From Prevotella sp. (GTDB lineage: Bacteria > Bacteroidota > Bacteroidia > Bacteroidales > Bacteroidaceae), in NCBI GenBank assembly GCA_017455845.1, contig JAFSYY010000116.1, positions 1 through 38,989 of the forward strand: a stretch of 38,989 bases of DNA. Reading direction: 5' to 3'. The position numbers were made by a program, and so were the translations under genes. Positions within the stretch are counted from its first letter, which is position 1. Every line of letters starts with the position of its first letter. Below are positions 29,808-37,991 of the stretch, piece after piece. The notes under the pieces were generated by a model. The model saw nothing but the letters and a program-made list of their open reading frames with translations. It ran no database searches and had not been told where the DNA came from.

Positions 29808-31067
29808 ATGAAAAAAATGATGATGATGGCTCTGATGGCAGCCGCTGCCACCACTGCTTTTGCCCAGGAAGACCTGGTAAAAGAAGCCAAGAAACTCTTT
29901 GGCAAACAAGATTTCGACGGTGCAGCAAAGGTGCTGGCTCCTGCCCTTACCTCTGATGCAACGCTCGACAAAGCCGCTGCATGGAACCTGCAGGTAGACA
30001 TCATGGCTGGAAAGTTCTCCGCTATCCAGGCCGTTAACCTTGAGAACCAGATGAAACAGAAGAGCGAGGCTTACGACACCCTCGGCATGAACAACGCTGC
30101 CTACGAGGCCGTGAAGGCTGCCATCAAGTGCGACGAATACGACCGTCAGCCTAACGAGAAAGGAAAAATAAAAATCAAGTATCGTAACGATAACCAGCAG
30201 CGTATTCAGAACTTACGACTGAACCTCATCAATGCTGGCCTCTTTGACTATAACCACAAGAACCTGGACGGCGCACTGGAAAAGTGGATGCTCTATCTCG
30301 ACAGCCCCACCAGCGAACTGTTTACAGGCTTCCCCGCTGTGGCCGACCTCTCGCAGGACCAGTATCGCTCTGAGATTGCCTATTATGCCGGCTTGGTGGC
30401 CTACCAGAAGAAAGACTACGTCACAGCCGTGAAATATGCCACCATGGCCGCCCAGGACCCTGCCAAGCAGGCCGAGGCCAACGAGATTATGCTCTTCTCG
30501 AAAAAGGAAACCCTGAAAAATGCTTCCGACTCCCTGGAGTATGTAAACATGCTGAAGGACCTGCGTAAAGCCAACCCCGACGAAGAGCGCTATTTCAACC
30601 TGCTGATGGACTACTACACGCGCTCTAACGACCAGAAGGCACTGGCTCAGTGGGCCGACGAGGAGATAGCACTCAACAGCGAAAACAAAATGGCATGGGC
30701 ACTGAAGGGAGAAGTGCAGATGAACAACCGCGAATGGGACGCTGCCGTAGAGTCCTACAAGAAGGCTATCGAGGTTGACCCCAACTTCATACAGTGTATC
30801 TTCAATGCAGGCGTATGCCTCAACGGAAAGGCTATTGACCTGAAGGACAAACTGGCCGACAAAAACACGGGCGGACTGACCAAGGAGAACGCAGACAAAG
30901 TGAAGGCCATACTGGGCGAAGCCAAGGTGTTCCTGGAGCGCTCACAGGAACTCGACCCCAACCGCGAAAAGGTCAACTGGGCTTATCCCCTCTATCAAAT
31001 CTACTACTCTATAGGCGACAAGGCCAAGAGCGATGAAATGGAGAAACTCGTGAATGGAGGCAACTAA
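29808..31067 (+). CDS. Exported TPR protein
   Basis: A 419-residue protein with signal peptide (MKKMMMMALMAAAATTAFAQ) and TPR-type helices over its length: LVKEAKKLFGKQDFDGAAKVLAPAL, YYAGLVAYQKKDYVTAVKYATMAA and WALKGEVQMNNREWDAAVESYKKAIEVDPNF. No catalytic domain is visible. It is probably periplasmic and acts through protein-protein contacts. It begins 91 bases after gyrA, and the next TPR gene follows 24 bases later with a similar layout, so the two may act together. Confidence 0.8.
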   Translation: MKKMMMMALMAAAATTAFAQEDLVKEAKKLFGKQDFDGAAKVLAPALTSDATLDKAAAWNLQVDIMAGKFSAIQAVNLENQMKQKSEAYDTLGMNNAAYEAVKAAIKCDEYDRQPNEKGKIKIKYRNDNQQRIQNLRLNLINAGLFDYNHKNLDGALEKWMLYLDSPTSELFTGFPAVADLSQDQYRSEIAYYAGLVAYQKKDYVTAVKYATMAAQDPAKQAEANEIMLFSKKETLKNASDSLEYVNMLKDLRKANPDEERYFNLLMDYYTRSNDQKALAQWADEEIALNSENKMAWALKGEVQMNNREWDAAVESYKKAIEVDPNFIQCIFNAGVCLNGKAIDLKDKLADKNTGGLTKENADKVKAILGEAKVFLERSQELDPNREKVNWAYPLYQIYYSIGDKAKSDEMEKLVNGGN

Positions 31068-31091
31068 AAGAGAACACTTTAAATCTGAAGA

Positions 31092-32246
31092 ATGAAGCAA
31101 CTCCTAACGACCCTGCTTCTTTTACTGATGATAACACCGTGCCTGACCCTTGCTCAAAAAAAAGAGTTGAGTCAGGCACGGTCTTCTATCAAAAACGGCA
31201 AATATGCCGAGGCAGAAAAAACAGTCACCACACTGCTCAAAGACTCGGTCAACCGCCAGAACAAACGTGTCTGGCTGGCATACTATGACGCCGTGCGCGG
31301 GCAATACGAGCAGGGCAATGAGAAACTATATCTGAAACAACAATATGATACGGCCACCTTTTTTGCCAAGGTGCGCCAGATGCTCAGCATTGCAGAGACA
31401 CTCGACAGCCTGGCACCAGAGTATCGCAAGAAACATGCTGCCGAGCAACATAACTTCAGGCCGAATCTGTTTAACGGCGGCTCATACATGCTCAGGAAAG
31501 GAAAGTGGGCAGAGGCCTTCGATTACTATGAGGCCTATATCGACTGCGCACGCCAGCCCCTCTTCGAAGCCTATCACTATGACTCACTGGACACACGACT
31601 GCCAGAGGCTGCCTACTGGGCTACCTATTGCGGCTATAAGCAACAGGATGCAGTGCTGACGCTGCGACACCGCCATCTGGCATTGAAAGACACGGCCAAG
31701 GCCGATTTCACACTTCAGTTCATGGCCGAGGCACGCAAGTGGCTGCACGACGACGAACTCTATATGGAGACACTGGAAGAGGGATTCCGCCGTTTCCCAC
31801 TCTTCCCCTATTTCTTCCCACGACTGATGGATGCATACACCAGTCAGGGACAATACGACAAGGCACTGGCGCTGGCCGACAGTGCACTGGCTGTGAACGA
31901 CAGCAGCGAACTATTTCTGTTTGCCAAGTCCACAACGCTGCTGCGCATGGAACGCTATGCAGAAAGCATCAGGTACAGCGAACAACTGACAAAGAAAAAC
32001 CCCAATATGGCCGAACCCTATTTCAATGCAGGGACGGCATACGTCAATATAGCCGCACGACTGGATGAACGCCGCTATAAGAAACAGATGAGACAGGCCT
32101 ACCAGAAGGCATTGCCATATATGGAAAACTATCGACGCCTGATGCCAAAGGAACAGAAGAAATGGGCACCCGTGCTCTATCGCATCTACCTGAACCTGAA
32201 CATGGGCAAGCAGTTCGACGAAATAGACAAACTCTTGAAGAAGTGA
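31092..32246 (+). CDS. Exported TPR protein
   Basis: A 384-residue protein with signal peptide (MKQLLTTLLLLLMITPCLTLAQ) and TPR helices (ARSSIKNGKYAEAEKTVTTLL, LMDAYTSQGQYDKALALADSAL, EPYFNAGTAYVNIA). It resembles the preceding TPR protein in order and probably arose by duplication. No enzyme motif is seen. Its stop overlaps the start of the epimerase gene (GTGA), suggesting translational coupling. Confidence 0.8.
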   Translation: MKQLLTTLLLLLMITPCLTLAQKKELSQARSSIKNGKYAEAEKTVTTLLKDSVNRQNKRVWLAYYDAVRGQYEQGNEKLYLKQQYDTATFFAKVRQMLSIAETLDSLAPEYRKKHAAEQHNFRPNLFNGGSYMLRKGKWAEAFDYYEAYIDCARQPLFEAYHYDSLDTRLPEAAYWATYCGYKQQDAVLTLRHRHLALKDTAKADFTLQFMAEARKWLHDDELYMETLEEGFRRFPLFPYFFPRLMDAYTSQGQYDKALALADSALAVNDSSELFLFAKSTTLLRMERYAESIRYSEQLTKKNPNMAEPYFNAGTAYVNIAARLDERRYKKQMRQAYQKALPYMENYRRLMPKEQKKWAPVLYRIYLNLNMGKQFDEIDKLLKK

Positions 32247-33361
32247 AAAATATTTGTATCGTGGCGGGCGCACGCCCCAACTTCGTGAAGGTGGCACCAC
32301 TGATTCGTGCCATAGAAAAAGCCGAGGGTACTGAATATGAACTGGTATATACAGGTTGTGAGAATGACCCTACGCTGGAGCCATCGCTCTTCGACGACCT
32401 GCAGATGCCACGGCCGTCAGTCTTCTTTGGCGTCGACAGCATCAGCCTGAATGAGATTACCAGCAGGGTGATGGCGCATTTTGACGACTACCTAGACCAT
32501 AACCCTGCCGATGTGGTCGTCGTTGTCGACGACCTCGCCTCGACGATGGCGGCCGCTATCGTCACCAAGAAACGTGGCATCAAGTTGGCACACCTCGTGG
32601 CGGGCACACGCTCCTTCGACATGAACATGCCCAAGGAGGTGAACAGGCTGGTCATCGATGCCCTCTCCGACTATCTCTTCACTGCCGGCATCAAGAGCAA
32701 CAGCGTGGCCAGCCGGGAGCAGGCAGAAGGTTCCAACACCTATATGGTGGGAAACATCCTGATGGACACACTACGCTTTAACCATCAGCGGCTGCAAAAA
32801 CCTGCACTGGATATAGAGCCTGACAATTATCTCGTCTTCACACTCAACAGAAAGGCACTCTTGGCCGACGAGGAAAAACTGACGATGATGATAGAGGCTA
32901 TGGCTGAGGCCGCTGCCGAAACGCCCATCATTGCCCCGCTTCGTGGAAAGGCCTTTGAAATCGTGAATCGCATAATAACTTCCAAAGCGGCAGCAAATTC
33001 TTGCGTCCCTTCGGTAGCAAGCGACCAGAGGTCGAGCGCTTCACTCTTCACTCTTCACTCTTCACTTCCATATTTGGAGTTCGGCTGGCTCACGGCAAAC
33101 GCCAAGGGCATCATTACCGACAGCGGCAATGTGGCGGAAGAGGCAACCTTCAATGGGGTGCCCTGTATCACGCTGAACAGTTACACGGAGCATCAGGAAA
33201 CGGTTTCCATAGGCAGTAATGTGCTGGTGGGTGAAGACCCGCAGCGGCTGCGCGAGGAAGTGGCGCGTATGGTCAGCGGACAGTGGAAGAGATGCGCCCT
33301 ACCCGACCGTTGGGATGGTCGTACGGCAGAGCGCATCGTGAAAATACTATTGGAGAGATAA
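32243..33361 (+). CDS. wecB: UDP-N-acetylglucosamine 2-epimerase (non-hydrolysing type) with an insertion
   Basis: It interconverts UDP-GlcNAc and UDP-ManNAc, a precursor of surface polysaccharides. The 372-residue product starts KNICIVAGARPNFVKVAPLIRA and keeps the family motifs: LVYTGCENDP, HLVAGTRSFDMNMPKEVNR (usually VEAGLRS), VGNILMDTLRF, GIITDSGNVAEEATFNG and ITLNSYTEHQETV. The GTG 32243 overlaps the previous stop and gives the standard start; an in-frame start at 32162 would overlap the TPR gene. Between EIVNRII and YLEFGWLTANAKG lies a poorly conserved insertion of about 15-30 residues (Ser/Ala-rich) that ends in residues encoded by a 7-base array. The pattern around it (EIVNR.., PYLEF) is preserved, so the fold may survive. 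Confidence 0.87.
   Translation: MKNICIVAGARPNFVKVAPLIRAIEKAEGTEYELVYTGCENDPTLEPSLFDDLQMPRPSVFFGVDSISLNEITSRVMAHFDDYLDHNPADVVVVVDDLASTMAAAIVTKKRGIKLAHLVAGTRSFDMNMPKEVNRLVIDALSDYLFTAGIKSNSVASREQAEGSNTYMVGNILMDTLRFNHQRLQKPALDIEPDNYLVFTLNRKALLADEEKLTMMIEAMAEAAAETPIIAPLRGKAFEIVNRIITSKAAANSCVPSVASDQRSSASLFTLHSSLPYLEFGWLTANAKGIITDSGNVAEEATFNGVPCITLNSYTEHQETVSIGSNVLVGEDPQRLREEVARMVSGQWKRCALPDRWDGRTAERIVKILLER
33039..33066. repeat. 7-base repeat array inside the epimerase gene
   Basis: CTTCACT is repeated four times without error. It is preceded by a small hairpin (CGACC..GGTCG at about 33022-33034). The unit is the reverse complement of the GTGAAGA unit (rotated) seen at 6672. Confidence 0.85.
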
Positions 33362-33390
33362 TTGCCGGAAAAACGGCAAGGAAAGAACTG

Positions 33391-34977
33391 CTATCTGGCA
33401 GATACGTACTTGTGCAGCGTGGCACGCACGGCACCCTGGCCGGCAAACAGTTCCTTCACCATACCTTCTATCTGCTCTCCCAGGCCGGCTTCGTAGAGGT
33501 CAAGGCCAAAGACATCCTTGCGGCTGTAGAGGGTCTTGAGGCAACTCCAGTCCTGGTCGGGCTGACCTATCGCCAGTGGAGCCACGATAGCCTGCAACTC
33601 ACTGAGCATAGGATCGGGCGAGGGCTCGAACGGCGTACCGTCGTCCTTGATGCCTTTTAAATAGCGGGCATAGCCGGCCAGCGTCAGGGGAATCAGCACC
33701 AGGTTCGACTTGTCAAGGCCACGGGCAATATACTTCTTCAGCGTCTCGCCAAAACGAATAGGCAGTTTCTGAGACGTGTCCATGGCAATGCGCTGGGGAG
33801 CATCGGGCATAAAGGGATTAGGCAGACGGCGGTTGATAACAGCACCTATAAACTCGTAGGGATTAAGCACGCCCGGGTCAACCACTACGGGCATGGCCTC
33901 CATATAGCCAATCTTCTGGATAAAGGCACGCAGGTCGTCATCGCCCATCTCGGCACTGATAAGCGTATAGCCCAGCATGCAGCCGTAGATCGACATGGCC
34001 GTATGCAGAGGATTAAGACAAGTGGTCACCTTCATCGTCTCCACCTTATCCACAGTCTCACGGGTGGTATAGAGCGCACCGCCAAGGTCAAGCGGCGGAC
34101 GGCCGTTGGTATAGTTGTCCTCGATAACCAGATACTGCACCTCCTCGGCATTGACAAACGGGGCTGTAAAGGTGTGCTTTTCAGTCTCAATATAGTTGTT
34201 GTCCTCGAAGCCGTCCTGAGCCAGCAGTTCTTTCACCTTCTCATGGGGGCGCGGCGTAATCTTGTCGATCATCGACCAGGGGAAAGTGATGGTCTTTTCA
34301 TCCTTCAGGTAATCGAGGAAGGCGGCGGGAACGAGTCCGTCTTTCACCCAGCGCTCTGCGTATGCAAAGACACCTGCCTTCACCTTGTCGCCGTTGTGGG
34401 AGCAGTTGTCCATCGACTGCACAGTGAGCGGCAGACGGCCCGCATCGTATCTTTCCAGCAACAGGGCGCACACCTTACCCATAGCAAACAGAGGCTTCAA
34501 TCCGCGTGCCAGGTCGGCCTCGTTGAAGGTATAGCCTTTCTCAGTAATCGTAAACGAAATCATCTGAAGAGAAGGATTCCTGAACACATCAACAAGTCTC
34601 TGCCAGTCAGCAAATTGCGGGTCGGCCTTTAATGCTTCTGTTACAGAGGCGATAACCTTCTTTTCAATAGTGCCGTCAGAGCAGAGGTTCACACAAAGCG
34701 ACAGGTTGTCGTAGGGCGTATAGGCCTTGTCGACGACCTCGAAATCGAAGGTCTCTGCCACGATGACACCACGGTCGTATTTTCCTGTATTCAGCGCATC
34801 GTTCAAGATAGCGGCAGGGAAGGCACGAAAAATGTTTCCACCGCCGAAGTGCACCCATGTGGGTTCCTTCGCCGTCTTTTCACGCACTGCCTTGATGTCA
34901 AACTTGGGAAGTTCATAACCTTTTTGCTCCCATTCTGCGGCATTAAACTGGCCGCTCAGTATATCTTTCAGTTTCAT
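33391..34977 (-). CDS. Mannitol dehydrogenase family oxidoreductase
   Basis: A 528-residue cytosolic protein of the long-chain polyol dehydrogenase group, which includes mannitol, altronate and mannonate (fructuronate) dehydrogenases. The N-terminal nucleotide-binding region has WVHFGGGNIFRAFPAAIL, DRGVIVAETFDFEVVDKAY; next come the FTITEKGYTF segment, SMDNCSHNGDKV and, in the C-terminal substrate half, FVNAEEVQYLVIEDNYTNGRPPL and CLNPLHTAMSIYGC. Lysine and His residues of the substrate site fit the family, but the substrate cannot be separated between fructuronate and a polyol. ATG at 34977 begins MKLKDIL; it follows its promoter. It runs opposite to the epimerase gene and is divergent from galM. 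Confidence 0.85.
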   Translation of the reverse strand: MKLKDILSGQFNAAEWEQKGYELPKFDIKAVREKTAKEPTWVHFGGGNIFRAFPAAILNDALNTGKYDRGVIVAETFDFEVVDKAYTPYDNLSLCVNLCSDGTIEKKVIASVTEALKADPQFADWQRLVDVFRNPSLQMISFTITEKGYTFNEADLARGLKPLFAMGKVCALLLERYDAGRLPLTVQSMDNCSHNGDKVKAGVFAYAERWVKDGLVPAAFLDYLKDEKTITFPWSMIDKITPRPHEKVKELLAQDGFEDNNYIETEKHTFTAPFVNAEEVQYLVIEDNYTNGRPPLDLGGALYTTRETVDKVETMKVTTCLNPLHTAMSIYGCMLGYTLISAEMGDDDLRAFIQKIGYMEAMPVVVDPGVLNPYEFIGAVINRRLPNPFMPDAPQRIAMDTSQKLPIRFGETLKKYIARGLDKSNLVLIPLTLAGYARYLKGIKDDGTPFEPSPDPMLSELQAIVAPLAIGQPDQDWSCLKTLYSRKDVFGLDLYEAGLGEQIEGMVKELFAGQGAVRATLHKYVSAR

Positions 34978-35006
34978 AAATAAAAGGGTTTTGGTCATTT
35001 CGACGG

Positions 35007-35014
35007 CAAAGTTA
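35007..35014 (-). promoter_or_regulatory. -7 box of the mannitol dehydrogenase family gene
   Basis: On the reverse strand TAACTTTG (35014-35007) matches TAnnTTTG and lies 30 bases before the start codon. A TTG sits 18 bases upstream of it. Confidence 0.55.
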
Positions 35015-35160
35015 CAAATTTTTGAGAATTAACAATCGTTTCGGCCTATATTTTTTTTGATTTGTTTTCGATTTGAAACTGTTGGGGCTGTTACCCGGCA
35101 GAGCATTAAAGATAGAGGAATTAAAAAACGTTAATAAGGAATACATATTAAACAATAGTC

Positions 35161-35191
35161 TTGGAGATATAAAATTAAAATTGTATCTTTA
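35161..35191 (+). promoter_or_regulatory. Promoter of the sugar-uptake genes
   Basis: TTG at 35161-35163, 20 bases, then TATCTTTA at 35184-35191, one base off the TAnnTTTG consensus. It would drive the galM-like gene (ATG 35242) and probably the two transporters behind it. Confidence 0.5.
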
Positions 35192-35241
35192 CACCCAAAT
35201 TTATTATCCTATCTAAAACTGTTTAATTTAAACCTAAAAAA

Positions 35242-36420
35242 ATGAAAGCATTAAAGGCTTCAATCTTTGGATTTGGTGCTATGATGGCCCTCACGATGAT
35301 GTCGTGCACAGAGGCGCAGCAGGCACCGGAACTAACGGCTTCGGGATTAAACCCTGCCAAGTTTGACACAGTGGTCAATGGCGACACAGTGCGCCTCTAT
35401 ACCCTTAAAGGCGACAAAGGCATGGAGGTGTGCATCACCAACTACGGCGGACGCGTGGTATCGCTGATGGTACCAGACAAGAACGACGCACTTGTTGACG
35501 TGGTGCTCGGCTTCGACAACATTGCACAGTACATGGAGAAGACCACTGACTACGGCTCAAGCGTAGGACGCTATGCCAACCGCATCAACATGGGGCGCTT
35601 CATCCTCAACGGCGACACCATCCAACTGAAGCAGAACGACAAGCACCCAGGCGGACGCGACCACTGTCTGCACGGCGGTGGTGATACGGGCTGGATGAAC
35701 CAGGTCTACAAGGCAGAGCAGACTGACGACCAGACCCTGAAACTGACCATCGTGGCAGAGGACGGCGAGAATGGATTCCCAGGCACTGTGACGGCTGTCA
35801 CCACCTATAAAATTGTGAACGGCAACACGCTAGACATCACCTGGGAGGCAGAGACCGACAAGCCCACCATCATCAACCAGACCAACCACAACTACTATAA
35901 CCTCTCTGGCGACCTGGAGAACGCTGCCTACGACCAGGTGCTCTACGTGAATGCCGACAACTTCACTGAGAGCGACGAGAGTTACATGCCCACAGGCAAG
36001 ATCCTCCCCGTCGAGGGCACGCCCATGGACTTCCGCACCCCTCATGCCGTTGGCGACAGCATCCACTCGGAATACTATCAGATTAAGAATGCCCACGGCT
36101 ACGACCACAACTGGTGCCTGAACACCAACGGCGACGACACACAGGTGTGCGCTACGCTCTACAGCCCCAAGACGGGTATCTTCATGGAGATGTACACCAA
36201 CGAGCCGGGCGTGCAGGTCTACAGCGGCAACTTCCAGGGTGTCGGCGGCGAGGAGAACATCGTCCGCAAACTGGGTAAGAAATATCCACAGCACGTGAGC
36301 GTCTGCCTGGAGAGCCAGAAATATCCCGACAGCCCCAACCATCCCGAGTGGGCCAGTCCCGTGCTGAACCCCGGCGAGAAATACTACAGCCACGCCGCCT
36401 ATAAGTTCTCAGTGAAATAA
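35242..36420 (+). CDS. galM: Exported aldose 1-epimerase (mutarotase) lipoprotein
   Basis: It interconverts alpha and beta forms of aldoses. The 392-residue product has a lipoprotein signal (GAMMALTMMSC, Cys about 22), so it acts outside the cytoplasm, unlike classical GalM. The family motifs are present: ITNYGGRVVSLMVPD, GRYANRI, HGGGDTGWMNQVY, the catalytic His in NQTNHNYYNLSG, DHNWCL and the catalytic Glu in SVCLESQKYPDSPNHPEW. The typical GalM length is about 340-380, and the signal accounts for the excess. It is followed by an MFS sugar porter and an SSS symporter, so it probably prepares sugars for uptake at the cell surface or in the periplasm. Confidence 0.93.
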   Translation: MKALKASIFGFGAMMALTMMSCTEAQQAPELTASGLNPAKFDTVVNGDTVRLYTLKGDKGMEVCITNYGGRVVSLMVPDKNDALVDVVLGFDNIAQYMEKTTDYGSSVGRYANRINMGRFILNGDTIQLKQNDKHPGGRDHCLHGGGDTGWMNQVYKAEQTDDQTLKLTIVAEDGENGFPGTVTAVTTYKIVNGNTLDITWEAETDKPTIINQTNHNYYNLSGDLENAAYDQVLYVNADNFTESDESYMPTGKILPVEGTPMDFRTPHAVGDSIHSEYYQIKNAHGYDHNWCLNTNGDDTQVCATLYSPKTGIFMEMYTNEPGVQVYSGNFQGVGGEENIVRKLGKKYPQHVSVCLESQKYPDSPNHPEWASPVLNPGEKYYSHAAYKFSVK

Positions 36421-36426
36421 TTGAAG

Positions 36427-36475
36427 ATCGAAAATCGAAAATCGTAAATCGAAAATCGAAAATCGAAAATAAAAG
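36427..36475. repeat. 7-base repeat array between galM and the sugar porter
   Basis: Seven heptamers, ATCGAAA (five times), ATCGTAA and ATAAAAG, begin 7 bases after the galM stop and end 3 bases before the next ATG. Confidence 0.85.
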
Positions 36476-36478
36476 ATT

Positions 36479-37951
36479 ATGTCACAGACAGATAAAGGTA
36501 GCAAAGGCTACTTGATTAGCATTGTGATGGTGGCTGTACTCGGAGGATTGCTCTTCGGGTACGACACCGCCGTTATCTCTGGTGCCGAGAAGGGTCTGCA
36601 GGCTTTCTTCATGGAGGCCAAGGACTTTGCCTATACTGACACCTGGCACGGCTTTACTTCGGCCAGCGCATTGATTGGCTGTATCATCGGATCAGCCCTG
36701 TCGGGCTTCCTGGCAACGAATCTGGGACGCAAGCGCTCACTCATCGTAGCAGGACTGCTGTTCTTCATCTCAGCACTGGGCAGCATGGAACCCGAGTTCC
36801 TGTTCTTTGAGCACGGCACACCCACCTACTCTCTGCTGATTATGTTTAACATCTACCGCGTCATCGGTGGTATCGGCGTAGGCTTGGCATCTGCCATCTG
36901 CCCCATGTACATCGGCGAGGTGGCTCCCTCAAACATCCGCGGCATGCTGGTCTCTTGGAACCAGTTTGCTATCATCTTCGGCCAGTTGGTGGTTTACTTC
37001 GTGAACTTCTTCATCCTGGGCGACCATATCCAGCCTCTGGTTGAAGATATGGGCAAAGGCCTCGCCGCTCTTGATCCTAGAGCAGTATGGACTGTGGAAA
37101 CCGGTTGGCGCTATATGTTCGGCTCAGAGGCTGTGCCAGCAGGACTCTTCGCCCTGCTGATCTGCTTCGTACCTGAGACACCACGTTATCTCGTCTCTAT
37201 CGGCCGCGATGATGTGGCTCAGCGCATCCTGGCTAAGATCAACGGCAGCAGCAAGGCCCAGGTGATTCTTCAGGACATCAAGGACACGATGGTAGTGAAG
37301 ACCGAAAAACTGATGACCTACGGTTTTGTATGTATCTTCGTAGGTATCATGCTCTCTGTGTTCCAGCAGGCCGTAGGTATCAACGCCGTGCTCTACTACG
37401 CACCACGTATCTTCGGCGACATGGGTATGGACGACCCGATGATGCTCACCGTGTTCATGGGTATCATCAACATCTCGTTTACCCTTGTTGCAGTGTTCAC
37501 CGTTGAGAAGTGGGGGCGCAAGCCGCTGCTCATCTCTGGCTCGCTGGGCATGGCCCTGGGTGCCATCGGCGTGGCTCTGACCTTCGGACATGAAGGCATG
37601 GGGATGATCACGGCAGCCTCGCTGCTCATCTATTCCGCCTCGTTCATGTTCTCATGGGGCCCCATCACCTGGGTACTCATCGCCGAAATCTTCCCCAACA
37701 CCATCCGTGGCGGTGCCGTGGCTATTGCCGTAGCCTTCCAGTGGATTTTCAACTTCATCGTCTCTTCTACCTTCGTGCCTATGTTCAATATGCACCTCAC
37801 TGAGGGCGATGACTTCGGCCACTGGTTCACCTATGGTCTCTATGGTCTCATCTGCCTGCTCGCTGCCCTCTTCGTATGGAGAATGGTGCCCGAGACCAAA
37901 GGCAAGACCTTGGAGGATATGACCGCAATGTGGAAAAACCGCAATAAGTAA
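36479..37951 (+). CDS. MFS sugar porter (XylE-like sugar:H+ symporter)
   Basis: The 490-residue protein has 12 helices and the sugar porter signatures: GGLLFGYDTAVISGAEK in helix 1, LGRKRSL and GVGLASAICPMYIGEVAPSNIRG, the VPETPRYLV central motif, FQQAVGINAVLYYAPRIF in helix 7, KWGRKPLLI, FSWGPITWVLIAEIFPNTIRG and the final VPETKGKTLEDM. It resembles the D-xylose/glucose symporters (XylE, GlcP). It most likely brings in a hexose or pentose with protons; the exact sugar is unknown. It lies in line with galM and the SSS symporter, with a 7-base array before and after. Confidence 0.92.
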   Translation: MSQTDKGSKGYLISIVMVAVLGGLLFGYDTAVISGAEKGLQAFFMEAKDFAYTDTWHGFTSASALIGCIIGSALSGFLATNLGRKRSLIVAGLLFFISALGSMEPEFLFFEHGTPTYSLLIMFNIYRVIGGIGVGLASAICPMYIGEVAPSNIRGMLVSWNQFAIIFGQLVVYFVNFFILGDHIQPLVEDMGKGLAALDPRAVWTVETGWRYMFGSEAVPAGLFALLICFVPETPRYLVSIGRDDVAQRILAKINGSSKAQVILQDIKDTMVVKTEKLMTYGFVCIFVGIMLSVFQQAVGINAVLYYAPRIFGDMGMDDPMMLTVFMGIINISFTLVAVFTVEKWGRKPLLISGSLGMALGAIGVALTFGHEGMGMITAASLLIYSASFMFSWGPITWVLIAEIFPNTIRGGAVAIAVAFQWIFNFIVSSTFVPMFNMHLTEGDDFGHWFTYGLYGLICLLAALFVWRMVPETKGKTLEDMTAMWKNRNK

Positions 37952-37954
37952 TAA

Positions 37955-37990
37955 ATCGAAAATCGAAAATAATTAAATCGTAAATCAAAA
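37955..37990. repeat. 7-base repeat array between the two sugar transporters
   Basis: Imperfect heptamers of ATCGAAA, ATAATTA, ATCGTAA and ATCAAAA occupy the space between the porter stop and the ATG at 37992. One extra base breaks the phase at about 37976. The unit is the same as in the array at 36427. Confidence 0.7.
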
Positions 37991-37991
37991 G

